Positions 16,397 to 23,752 of a DNA stretch of 46,375 nt are shown piece after piece. The stretch's first letter is position 1. Each line of letters opens with the position of its first letter. This DNA is from Thermoproteus sp. CP80. Lineage in GTDB: Archaea > Thermoproteota > Thermoprotei > Thermoproteales > Thermoproteaceae. The DNA lies in NCBI RefSeq assembly GCF_002077075.2, contig NZ_LCWM02000008.1:1-46375 (forward strand). Reading direction: 5' to 3'. Both the position numbers and the translations under genes were made by a program. A model generated the notes under the pieces. It searched no databases. It saw only the letters and a program-made list of their open reading frames with translations, and had not been told where the DNA came from.

Positions 16397-17023
16397 ATGG
16401 ACTTCTCGGTGCCCGTGGGGAGATTCCGCGATTTGGAGGACGCCACTTTAATAATCAGGCCGGAGGGAGCCACAGCGGTGGGCAGGGGGCCGGGCGGATA
16501 CGACGAGGTCCCCGTCGGCCTCGAGGAGGCGCGGGCCTACGCGGCGCCGTACGTCGAGGCCTACGACGAGTTCCTGAGGAAGGTGGCCGAGGCTCTGGGG
16601 ACGAGCTACGAGCCGCCGGATAGGTCGAACATAGCCAAGTGGCTCGAGGGCCACGTGAAGGCGGTCGAGGCTCTGGGGGCCAGATGGGCCAAGGTCGTGG
16701 ACTCGGTGGGGCCCTTCGCGTTCAGGAGAGCGGTCCCCAAGGTCTATATACCCTACATGGGCTCAAGCATAACCGCCACCTACCTCCTCTACCCCTTCGA
16801 GGGCGCGGTGGTGGCCGCCGACAATAAGGGGAGGACCATGGCTATAGGCAGCGTGGTGGTGGAGTGGGGCGGCGTGGCCGTCTACAGAGGCGGACTTAGG
16901 ACTCTGCCCGGCGCCGTGGTGCTGGCCCAGGCCGAGCCGCGCCTCGCGCCTCCCCTAGAGGCTATCGCGAGGGCCGTCTCCAAGCTCGTGGAGTCCGCCG
17001 CGGCCGTAAGGCCTCAGCCCTAG
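16397..17023 (+). CDS. uncharacterised protein
   Basis: A 208-residue protein. ATG 16397 is preferred over an in-frame ATG at 16355 because a TATTTATA box (16373-16380) lies about 20 nt upstream of it. Sequence alternates strands and helices (SVPVGRFRDLED, then VYIPYMGSSITATYLLYPF and AVVAADNKGRTMAIGSVVVE). No membrane helices, cysteine clusters or catalytic motifs are recognised. It sits divergently from dppD and convergent with livF; no functional link is evident. Confidence 0.65.
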   Translation: MDFSVPVGRFRDLEDATLIIRPEGATAVGRGPGGYDEVPVGLEEARAYAAPYVEAYDEFLRKVAEALGTSYEPPDRSNIAKWLEGHVKAVEALGARWAKVVDSVGPFAFRRAVPKVYIPYMGSSITATYLLYPFEGAVVAADNKGRTMAIGSVVVEWGGVAVYRGGLRTLPGAVVLAQAEPRLAPPLEAIARAVSKLVESAAAVRPQP

Positions 17024-17076
17024 CGAGTATATGGCCGCGAGAAGCCTAAAGACGGGCGTCCCGCAGGGCGCCCGGC

Positions 17077-17715
17077 CTACTTTAACGGCGACGCTACGCC
17101 TCTCTGTATCTTATAGATGACGTGGGCGAACTTGACGTAGTCAGGGTTCGACTCGGCCATCAGTACGGCCGCCCCCGCGGTCTCGATAAACTCTCGCACT
17201 ATTAGAGATACGTCGTCCCTCATCTTCGGCGAAAGTCCCTCGAACACCTCATCCAACAGAGCCGCCTTCGTGCCCACGGCCATGGCCCTGGCCAGCGCCA
17301 CCAGCTTCTGCTGTCCGCCCGACAGCTCGCCCGCCCTGCGCCTCGCCAGCTCCTTGAGGATCGGCATCAGGCCGTAGACCAGCTCCAACCTGTCCCTGGG
17401 GAGCCCGAGCGCCGACACCGCGAGCTCTAAATTCTCGGCTACGGTCAGGCTGGGGAAGAGCCTTCTGTCCTCGGGGCTGTAGCCGAGCCCCAGCATGGCC
17501 CGCTCCCGTGGGCCCATGGCCGTAGCGTCCACGCCGCCTACCTGGACCCTTCCGCCGTGCCTCAGGAGGCCCATGATGGCCCTCAGAGTCGTCGTCTTGC
17601 CCGCACCGTTGGGCCCCACGAGAGCCGCTGCAGATTTCGCCGGAACCTCTAGGGTCACGTCCCTCACCACCTGCGACCCGGCCAGAGACACCGAGAGCCT
17701 TTCCGTCTTGATCAT
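17077..17715 (-). CDS. livF: branched-chain amino-acid-type ABC ATPase, LivF
   Basis: A 212-residue short ATPase. Walker A GPNGAGKTT, signature LSGGQQKLVALARAM and Walker B (KAALLDEVFEGLSP) with the Glu are present; the Gly-Leu-Ser-Pro D-loop variant (EGLSPK) is typical of LivF. The H-loop His is replaced (MAESNPD), as often in LivF. Its ATG overlaps the livG stop by 4 nt. It is the last gene of livK-H-M-G-F on the minus strand. The ligand could be branched-chain amino acids, urea or short amides; only the family is certain. Confidence 0.88.
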   Translation of the reverse strand: MIKTERLSVSLAGSQVVRDVTLEVPAKSAAALVGPNGAGKTTTLRAIMGLLRHGGRVQVGGVDATAMGPRERAMLGLGYSPEDRRLFPSLTVAENLELAVSALGLPRDRLELVYGLMPILKELARRRAGELSGGQQKLVALARAMAVGTKAALLDEVFEGLSPKMRDDVSLIVREFIETAGAAVLMAESNPDYVKFAHVIYKIQRGVASPLK

Positions 17716-18404
17716 ACCGCCATCCTCCTCACCTCGCCTGGGGGAACCACGGCGGTTATTCTGCCCGAATGCATGACGGCGACTCTGTCGGCGAACGCCT
17801 CGACGATGTCCAGATCGTGTTCTACGATGACCAGCGACACTCCCTTGAGCCGCCCCACTACGAACTCCATGAGCTCGAACTTGTTCTCCTCGGCAACAGA
17901 GCTGGTGGGCTCGTCCAACAGGAGCACCTTCGGCCTGGCGACCACCGCCAGAGCTATATCGAGTATCTTCTTCTCGCCCTCGGACAACGAGCCGACGGGC
18001 AAGTCCCTCTTCTCCCAGAGGCCGAACCGCTCTAGGGCGTCCCTCACGTCCTCCTCGTCCACGGGCCTTAGGCTGAAGCCCCTCAGGGCCGAAACCGCTA
18101 TGGCCGCGTTCTGGCGCACCGTGAGGCCTTGATATAGCGAAGGCAACTGGAACGACCTCGCGATGCCTAGCTTAACCCTGGCGTGGAGCGGCTTGTTCGT
18201 CACGCGGATGCCCTTGAAGTATATATCGCCCGAGTCCGGCTTGAGAAGGCCCGAGAGGAGGTTTATCAACGTGGTCTTCCCCGATCCGTTGGGCCCCACC
18301 ACGGCCAGCCTCTCGCCCTCCTCCACGTCCATGGAGACCCCGTCGACGGCCTTGACGCCTCCGAAGCTCTTGCGGAGGCTCACCGCCGATAGTATAGACG
18401 CCAT
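17712..18404 (-). CDS. livG: branched-chain amino-acid-type ABC ATPase, LivG
   Basis: A 230-residue ATPase from ATG 18404, inside the 3' end of livM (25-nt overlap). Walker A GPNGSGKTT, LivG-like ARSFQLPSLYQGLTVRQN, signature LSEGEKKILDIALAV, Walker B VLLLDEPTSSV and H-loop VIVEHDLDIVEAFADR are intact. Upstream in-frame sequence belongs to the livM region read in another frame and is not part of the protein. Partner of LivF under the LivHM channel. Confidence 0.9.
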   Translation of the reverse strand: MASILSAVSLRKSFGGVKAVDGVSMDVEEGERLAVVGPNGSGKTTLINLLSGLLKPDSGDIYFKGIRVTNKPLHARVKLGIARSFQLPSLYQGLTVRQNAAIAVSALRGFSLRPVDEEDVRDALERFGLWEKRDLPVGSLSEGEKKILDIALAVVARPKVLLLDEPTSSVAEENKFELMEFVVGRLKGVSLVIVEHDLDIVEAFADRVAVMHSGRITAVVPPGEVRRMAV

Positions 18405-19267
18405 GCCGCCAGTATCGCCAGAAGGAGGCCTCCGACTACGAGCTCCGGATAGGCGAACTGCAGGGAGTAGAGCTCCACCGCTTGATACAGGGCGGCCGAG
18501 GCGACGAAGCCCCACGTCCAGGGCAGAAAAGACGCAATCAGTCCGCCTACCACCATCTTGCCCGAGGTGACCCAATAGGCGAAGTCGGGCGACACGTGGC
18601 TTGTGGAGTACCCCACGATCAGGCCCCCGAGGCCTGCCGCTATCGACGCCAGGACCGAGGAGATGAGGATGTGCCTCCCCACGTCGGCCCCAAGCGCCGA
18701 CGTTCTGAGCTCGTTTATTTTGATGCCCGCCGCCACGTGCCCCGCGTAGGACCTCCCGAAGACCTCGCCCAAGGCGGCCCACGCCGCGGCCAGCAGGGCG
18801 GCTAAGGCCAAGAGGCCGGCCGTCCCAATACGGACGCCGAGGAGCCGCGGGTCGGGCATGTACAGCCCGTCGCTCCCGCCCGTCACCGTGTAGAACTTCA
18901 CGAGCACTCCGTAGAGCACCATCGAGAGCGAGAGGCTCAACAGAGAGTAGTAAATACCTCTCGTCTTGATCCCCACCGCCCCGTTGAGGGCCCCCCAGGC
19001 GCCCGCGGCGCCGACGGCCGCGAGGAGGTGCACCGCGAGGTCCGCCGTGTGGAGGTACCTGTACATAAGGCCGGCCGCGTAGGCGCCGAGGGCGTAGCTG
19101 GCCCCTATGCCGAAGTTCACAAGTCCGTACCTCAGCAGAAGCCACGCGCCGAACACGGCGAGGCTCCAGCCCAAGATATACACGGCGGCGAACCTCAGAA
19201 AGGGCCCTCCGAAGTAGGCCGCCGTAGCCGCCGTAATTATGGCGATGGGGCTAAGCCAGCCTCGCAT
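18380..19267 (-). CDS. livM: branched-chain amino-acid-type ABC permease, LivM
   Basis: A 295-residue membrane protein with eight to nine hydrophobic helices. LivM features include GLVNFGIGASYALGAYAAGL near residue 50 and GIKTRGIYYSLLSLSLSMV near 100. It overlaps livH by 17 nt upstream and livG by 25 nt downstream, consistent with a tightly packed operon. Forms the channel with LivH. Confidence 0.88.
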   Translation of the reverse strand: MRGWLSPIAIITAATAAYFGGPFLRFAAVYILGWSLAVFGAWLLLRYGLVNFGIGASYALGAYAAGLMYRYLHTADLAVHLLAAVGAAGAWGALNGAVGIKTRGIYYSLLSLSLSMVLYGVLVKFYTVTGGSDGLYMPDPRLLGVRIGTAGLLALAALLAAAWAALGEVFGRSYAGHVAAGIKINELRTSALGADVGRHILISSVLASIAAGLGGLIVGYSTSHVSPDFAYWVTSGKMVVGGLIASFLPWTWGFVASAALYQAVELYSLQFAYPELVVGGLLLAILAAWRLYYRR

Positions 19268-20114
19268 GTCTGGCGAAGAGGCCCGAGGGCCTCGTCAAGA
19301 GCACCGCTATGACCACGAGGTATATGGCCACAAGCTCCAGCTGGGGGTACAGGAAGACTGCCGCCGTCCTCACGGCGGATATGACGGCCGACGCCGCGAC
19401 GACTCCGAGCAGATCGCCGATTCCCCCCACGACCAGCGAGGCGAACGCGTAGACGAGGATCTGGCCCGAGAGCCCCAAGGTGAAGGCTTGCCACATGGAC
19501 GACGCGGCGCCGGAGGCCGCCGTTATTAAGATGCCTAGGGCCGACGCTGAGAGGCCCACCTCCCTGACGTTTATCCCGAGGGCCGACGCCATTTCTGCGT
19601 CGTCCCTCACGGCCCTCATGTATAAGCCAGCCCTAGTCCTCGCCAGGAGCAGATACATAAGGGCCAGAAGCGCGGCCGCGACGGCCCCGCCCCAGAGATA
19701 GGAATACGGCACTTGTTGCCCCAGGACCTCGACCGAGCCCAAGCCGTCCGCGAGGCTCGCGGTCGTATAGTCGCCGTTGCCGAATACGAGCTTGAAGAGG
19801 CCCTCCCCTATCAACAGGAGGGCGTAGGTCGCGAACAGCTGCTCGAGTTCCGTCCTCCCGAGGGCCTTGACGTAGAGATAGAAGAGGGGGCCGAAGGCCA
19901 GCGAGGCGGCGGCCGCCGCGGCTATGCCGAAGGCCAGGCCTATCTGCCACGCGAAGACGGACGCGAGATAGCCCCCGAGCACGAAGAAGGTGCCCTGAGC
20001 TAGGTTTAATATCCTGGTCACGCCGTAGGTGAAGGCCATGCCTAGAGATGTCATCAAGATGTTCAGGAAGAAGACGTAGAAAGATATGAGGAAAGATATG
20101 GCGAACCCCGCCAT
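19251..20114 (-). CDS. livH: branched-chain amino-acid-type ABC permease, LivH
   Basis: A 287-residue membrane protein. I chose ATG 20114, 1 nt after the livK stop; longer upstream reading lies inside livK. LivH signatures: LGMAFTYGVTRILNLAQGTFF (the conserved Asn-Leu-Ala-Gln-Gly loop) near residue 25 and MRAVRDDAEMASALGINV near 170, the cytoplasmic loop that docks the ATPase. About eight transmembrane helices. Confidence 0.9.
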   Translation of the reverse strand: MAGFAISFLISFYVFFLNILMTSLGMAFTYGVTRILNLAQGTFFVLGGYLASVFAWQIGLAFGIAAAAAASLAFGPLFYLYVKALGRTELEQLFATYALLLIGEGLFKLVFGNGDYTTASLADGLGSVEVLGQQVPYSYLWGGAVAAALLALMYLLLARTRAGLYMRAVRDDAEMASALGINVREVGLSASALGILITAASGAASSMWQAFTLGLSGQILVYAFASLVVGGIGDLLGVVAASAVISAVRTAAVFLYPQLELVAIYLVVIAVLLTRPSGLFARHARLA

Positions 20115-20115
20115 G

Positions 20116-21438
20116 TCACAGAGATTTGATCCACTGCGTGCTGGGAACTCCGACGGGCGGGTTGACCTCCGCCGGATACATGAACTTGAACTTTTCAAGA
20201 TCGCCGCCCTTGGACACGCCCACGACTGCCCCCTCCATGGCGTTGTGGTTAGGCGCCATGATTATGTACTGGCCGGGCGCCGGATAGGCGAGCCTCTCGA
20301 AGGCGTGTATCACGGCCGAGAGATCCGGCCAGGCCACGTTCTCCACGGCGGCCGCGGTCTCTATGGCGTATTTGACGCCCAACACGGCGTTGGCCATGTG
20401 GTAGGCCGGGTAGGACGGCGCGGACCCGAACCTAGACTGGTACGCGTTCACGAAGTCCCTGTTGACGTAGTAGGCCCTGGGGTCCGGGAAGGCGTGGTAG
20501 TCAGGGCCCTCCACGATCTGGCCGTCCGGCATGCCTTGGGAGAGGCCGAACTCGCCCCTGGCGAACGCGACCTTGACCTTCTGGAAGAGGCCTCTGGCGG
20601 ACGCCTGCTTGATGAAGTTGACCAAGTCGGGGCCCCAGAACGATGTATGCAACAGATCGGGCGCGAGGTCCAAGATCTTGGATATCTGGGCGGAGTAGTC
20701 CGACGTGAAGAGCGGCGTGAAGAGCTCCCCGACTATCTGCACGTCGGGCTTCATCGCTAGCAGGGCGTTCTTGAAGTCGTCCCACTCGTCGTGGCCGTAG
20801 GCGTAGTCTTGATTGAGACCTGCCACGGTCTTCACGTCTGGCATGACCTCCAGGACGTATTTAGCCAGCGAGACGCCGTCCGTGACAGTGGTGCCGCCGG
20901 TCCTGAAGGCCACCCTCTTCATCATGCCCTGATCCACCAGCTGCTTCGTGGCGCAGTCGAAGAAAACCGTCAGGGTCGTCCCGATGTCCTCAGCCACGGG
21001 CGCCACGGCGAGACAGTCGGCGCTCGATATAAGCCCTATATACGCGTCGACGCCCACCTGTTGCACGAGCTCTTTATACACGGCGACCATCTTGTCGGGC
21101 CCCCCGCTCTCGTCCCTCACGACCAGCTGTATCTGGGCGCCCAAGATGCCTCCCGCCTTGTTTATCTCGTCTACCAGCAACTGCGCGGCGTTCAGCGCAG
21201 GCACGCCGAATATCGAGGCGGGCCCGGTCTGGAACGTCACAACGCCCAGCTTGAAGACCTCCTTTCCCTGGCCCGTCTGCGTCGCTGAGGAGGATGTCGG
21301 CGGCGATAGGGAGATGGTCGTCCCGCTCTGGCTAGCCGCGCTGGGTCTCCCCGATATTATAGAGGCCAAGCCGGCGCCGAGGCCGAGGCCTACCACAAAC
21401 GAGGCCCCTATCTTTAACGCATCTCTCCGCGATACCAT
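20116..21438 (-). CDS. livK: branched-chain amino-acid-type ABC binding protein with Tat-type signal
   Basis: A 440-residue LivJ/LivK-type receptor. The N-terminus carries a twin-arginine motif (SRRDALKIG) and hydrophobic stretch, suggesting folded export by Tat, then a Ser/Thr-rich linker. The receptor fold is seen from about residue 60: FKLGVVTFQTGPASIFGVP, DEINKAGGILG and LVVRDESGGPDKMV. A TTTTTATAAT box near 21460-21471 fits leaderless ATG 21438 better than an in-frame TTG at 21450. First gene of the liv operon. Ligand class is inferred from family only. Confidence 0.88.
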   Translation of the reverse strand: MVSRRDALKIGASFVVGLGLGAGLASIISGRPSAASQSGTTISLSPPTSSSATQTGQGKEVFKLGVVTFQTGPASIFGVPALNAAQLLVDEINKAGGILGAQIQLVVRDESGGPDKMVAVYKELVQQVGVDAYIGLISSADCLAVAPVAEDIGTTLTVFFDCATKQLVDQGMMKRVAFRTGGTTVTDGVSLAKYVLEVMPDVKTVAGLNQDYAYGHDEWDDFKNALLAMKPDVQIVGELFTPLFTSDYSAQISKILDLAPDLLHTSFWGPDLVNFIKQASARGLFQKVKVAFARGEFGLSQGMPDGQIVEGPDYHAFPDPRAYYVNRDFVNAYQSRFGSAPSYPAYHMANAVLGVKYAIETAAAVENVAWPDLSAVIHAFERLAYPAPGQYIIMAPNHNAMEGAVVGVSKGGDLEKFKFMYPAEVNPPVGVPSTQWIKSL

Positions 21439-21698
21439 GCAAGATCCCAATGTGGCTATTATAAAAATATTGTCTCTAATTATATATAAATAATATTATA
21501 ATTATTCAACACGATATAAGTATATAGAGTTATTCCATCCATTGCAGCCCCCGCGCCGCCGTCAACCGCGCGAGGAGCCGCGGAAGCGGCTGGAGTTGGA
21601 ATCGGAACGCTGGCTTTCAGCCGCCTCCGGCCGCGGCGTCCCAGCTCCGAGCGACCCAAGGAGAGTTAAACAGCCGTCTGCCGCCGAGTCGTCGGCAT
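21439..21698 (+). other. intergenic region: AT-rich promoter DNA, then GC-rich hairpin DNA
   Basis: About 21451-21535 is very AT-rich with boxes for livK (minus) and a plus-strand GATATAAGTATATAG near 21513-21527. Downstream of that box the DNA becomes GC-rich and holds a hairpin at 21576-21591 (AGCCGC, loop GGAA, GCGGCT). A frame open from 21542 is Arg/Pro/Ser-rich and overlaps the ATPase gene antisense; I do not call it coding. A short RNA is possible. Confidence 0.35.
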
Positions 21699-22982
21699 CT
21701 AGTTTTTCCCAAACACGTCCTCCGCCGTCAATACCCGGGGGTCGCTAGGCCCTCTTCTGGCCGCCACGTAGTAATCCCCCTCACGGCCCCCCAGCTTTCT
21801 CCTTAAGTCCTCGATGATCTCCTCCACGTCGTCTTGACCCAAGTCGCTCCACTTGACTTCGACCGCCGTGATGTGTCCATCTTCTACGCACACTATGTCC
21901 ACCTCAACGTCTTTCTGCCAATATCTGCCGCATCTGCCCAACCTCCTTATTAAACCTGTCCTGCGGAGATGGGGCAAGGCCCGGCGTATTATCTCCTCGT
22001 AGGCCGCCGCCATATATCCATCTAGGTCTAGGCGCGGCGGATTTCCCAGCTCTATCCACTCTCTCTGGGGATATACGAATCGGATCCAAAACTTCATGTA
22101 TAGATCCGAAACGACGTAGATAGGTCTAGCCTTGCCCAACACGGGGACCTCCCGCCGTATGACCTCCAGCTTCTCGAGGACGTGGAGGTACTTGGCGAGG
22201 GTTTGAGCGCTGATATGCGCCCTGTCGGCGATTTCCGAATACGTGGTCGCCCCCTCCTCTATGGTTCTGACGATGTTGAAGTAGACGTAGGGCTCCCTCA
22301 CCTCATGTCGTAGGAGGTTCTCCGCCTCTTCGTAGAGGGGACCCCACCGCGAAAAGAGAAACGCGATGTTCTCACCCAGCCCCCTATCTCTGTCGAATAA
22401 CGCAAGGTAGTGGGGGATTCCGTTGGAGACCGCGTACGCCGCCGCGAGTTCGGGCGCGTCGTATTTGGGCAGGAAGTACCTCGTGTAGGGCGGAGCCAGG
22501 GGGCCCAGCCTTATCTGCGCGGTTTTCCTGCCGAAGAGGCCCCCGCCGTATGAAACCGCCCTCTCGGCGACTGCGTGTGTGGACGTGAGCAGGATCAAAA
22601 ACACCTGGCTATCGCCGAGGTATTCATCCCATCCGCTCTGCAGCGCAGAGAGGACGCCGGGGTCTTCGTCGAGCCAGTACCCAAATTCGTCCACCACAAG
22701 TACGAAGCGCCCGGCGTCTCTCAACGCGGCGAAGATGGAATCCCAGTGCGGCTTGACGTAACGCCCGAGCGCCGCGCTGAGGGCCTCGGCGAGGCGGGCG
22801 AGCTCGTCGGCGAGAGGCCGCCTCTGGGCGTAGAAATACAGCCCCCTCCTCCCCTCTAGAAACCTCTTCACAAGCCAAGTCTTGCCCACCCTCCTACGGC
22901 CGTACAGCAACACGAGCTGGGGCCTCCCGGATTCGTACAGCCTCTGGAGAAACGAGAGCTCCTCCTCTCTGTCCACAAACAT
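21699..22982 (-). CDS. archaeal AAA ATPase with C-terminal nuclease-like (DUF234) domain
   Basis: A 427-residue protein of the archaeal ATPase family (PF01637) common in crenarchaea. Walker A GRRRVGKT (28-35), Walker B FVLVVDEFGYW (Asp98-Glu99) and sensor-like LLTSTHAVAE are present. A winged-helix (TYSEIADRAHISAQTLAKYL) spans about 235-290. The C-terminus has DVEVDIVCVEDG...AVEVKW, the Asp/Glu-x-Lys pattern of a PD-(D/E)XK nuclease fold, as in DUF234. These genes are often near mobile or defence DNA; the biochemical role is unsettled. ATG 22982 has a box inside a 7-bp inverted repeat. Confidence 0.88.
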   Translation of the reverse strand: MFVDREEELSFLQRLYESGRPQLVLLYGRRRVGKTWLVKRFLEGRRGLYFYAQRRPLADELARLAEALSAALGRYVKPHWDSIFAALRDAGRFVLVVDEFGYWLDEDPGVLSALQSGWDEYLGDSQVFLILLTSTHAVAERAVSYGGGLFGRKTAQIRLGPLAPPYTRYFLPKYDAPELAAAYAVSNGIPHYLALFDRDRGLGENIAFLFSRWGPLYEEAENLLRHEVREPYVYFNIVRTIEEGATTYSEIADRAHISAQTLAKYLHVLEKLEVIRREVPVLGKARPIYVVSDLYMKFWIRFVYPQREWIELGNPPRLDLDGYMAAAYEEIIRRALPHLRRTGLIRRLGRCGRYWQKDVEVDIVCVEDGHITAVEVKWSDLGQDDVEEIIEDLRRKLGGREGDYYVAARRGPSDPRVLTAEDVFGKN

Positions 22983-22993
22983 AGAAGATTGTA

Positions 22994-23019
22994 ATCTGCA
23001 GTATTTTAATCTTGCAGAT
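22994..23019. promoter_or_regulatory. inverted repeat flanking the TATA box of the AAA ATPase gene
   Basis: Perfect 7-bp arms ATCTGCA (22994-23000) and TGCAGAT (23013-23019) flank the minus-strand box GATTAAAATAC, which is centred about 26 nt before the ATG at 22982. Symmetric arms around a TATA box would let a dimeric repressor block TBP. The ATPase's own winged helix is a candidate binder (inference). Confidence 0.5.
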
Positions 23020-23118
23020 CAAAATATTTAATAGATGGGGCGGCCCGAGCCTCCGGGAGGCGGGGAGGCGGCGGATTGCGGACGCTCCCGTTTAAATAGG
23101 CGAACATCTGTTAGCTCT

Positions 23119-23403
23119 GACCCCCGATCTGAAGAGCGAGGCTTGTCATTCGCCTCTCGTAAACGGCTTCATTTCCGGCGTCGTGCCGATCGGCGTCGCC
23201 ATACATCTTCGGCATATTGGGTCTCGGCGCTACGTTCGCCACTATTCCCTACCTATCGCTGTTTATGTCGGGCCGCGGGCTCAGCCGCGGCGTATGCGGG
23301 CGCGAGGACGACCGTTAAGCACGTCAAGGGGAGGACCTTGAGGCGGATATTCGGCCTCGTGATAGTGGTCATGACTCTGTATAAACTGGTGACGCTCCTC
23401 TGA
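23119..23403 (+). pseudogene. decayed TauE/SafE-type membrane permease
   Basis: Three reading frames carry successive pieces of one membrane protein: GFISGVVPIGVA, then in another frame LGATFATIPYLSLFMSGR, then in the third VKHVKGRTLRRIFGLVIVV...LYKLVTLL ending at TGA 23401-23403. The final segment resembles the C-terminus of TauE/SafE-type sulfite or organo-anion exporters. A TTTAAATAGG box (23092-23101) lies upstream. Needing two frame changes, and too short for the ~250-residue family, it is a remnant. The identification is moderate. Confidence 0.45.
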
Positions 23404-23404
23404 C

Positions 23405-23668
23405 ATGGGCGTGCTGAGGCTGGGCGAGGTGGCTAGGAGGCTGGCCGAGGTCGGCGTGTGTAGGGACCCGCCGAGACCCCCCGTGGAGGAGATCTCCCCG
23501 CCGCCTGTGGCGGTGGAGAAGATGGCGGAGGTGCTCGCGGTCTTGGCCGAGCCCAACAGGCTCAAGATCCTGTATCTACTGCGGCAGAGCCCCATGCCCG
23601 TCTGTTTCCTCTCCTACATACTGGGGCTCGACAGGACCTTGGTGTCGCACCACCTAGCCAACTACTAA
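23405..23668 (+). pseudogene. truncated ArsR-family HTH regulator
   Basis: 87 residues starting 1 nt after the TauE-like remnant. The segment VLAVLAEPNRLKILYLLRQS followed by LSYILGLDRTLVSHHLANY is an ArsR winged-helix up to the recognition helix; a stop then removes the wing and dimer helix that normally follow (about 30 more residues). The DNA after the stop is purine-rich and unrelated. The first ~35 residues (Pro-rich) are not typical of ArsR. It may be a functional short DNA-binder, but truncation fits the decayed neighbourhood. A second degraded copy is at 26830. Confidence 0.6.
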
Positions 23669-23752
23669 ACAATTCAAGAACCTTCGTTAGATGAGGTTGA
23701 CAAACAAAGGGTAAAAGGAGGGGAAAAAGGGTTTTGTGGGGGTAAGGGGGTT

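Noticed and set aside
21439-21450. TTG start for livK
   Set aside because: It would lie too near the TATA box; ATG 21438 precedes the twin-arginine motif directly and is correctly spaced.
21542-21748. Small plus-strand protein of about 68 residues
   Set aside because: Arg/Pro/Ser-rich, overlaps the ATPase gene antisense, no motif.
23405-23668. Complete functional ArsR repressor
   Set aside because: It ends immediately after the recognition helix and lacks the wing; treated as truncated.
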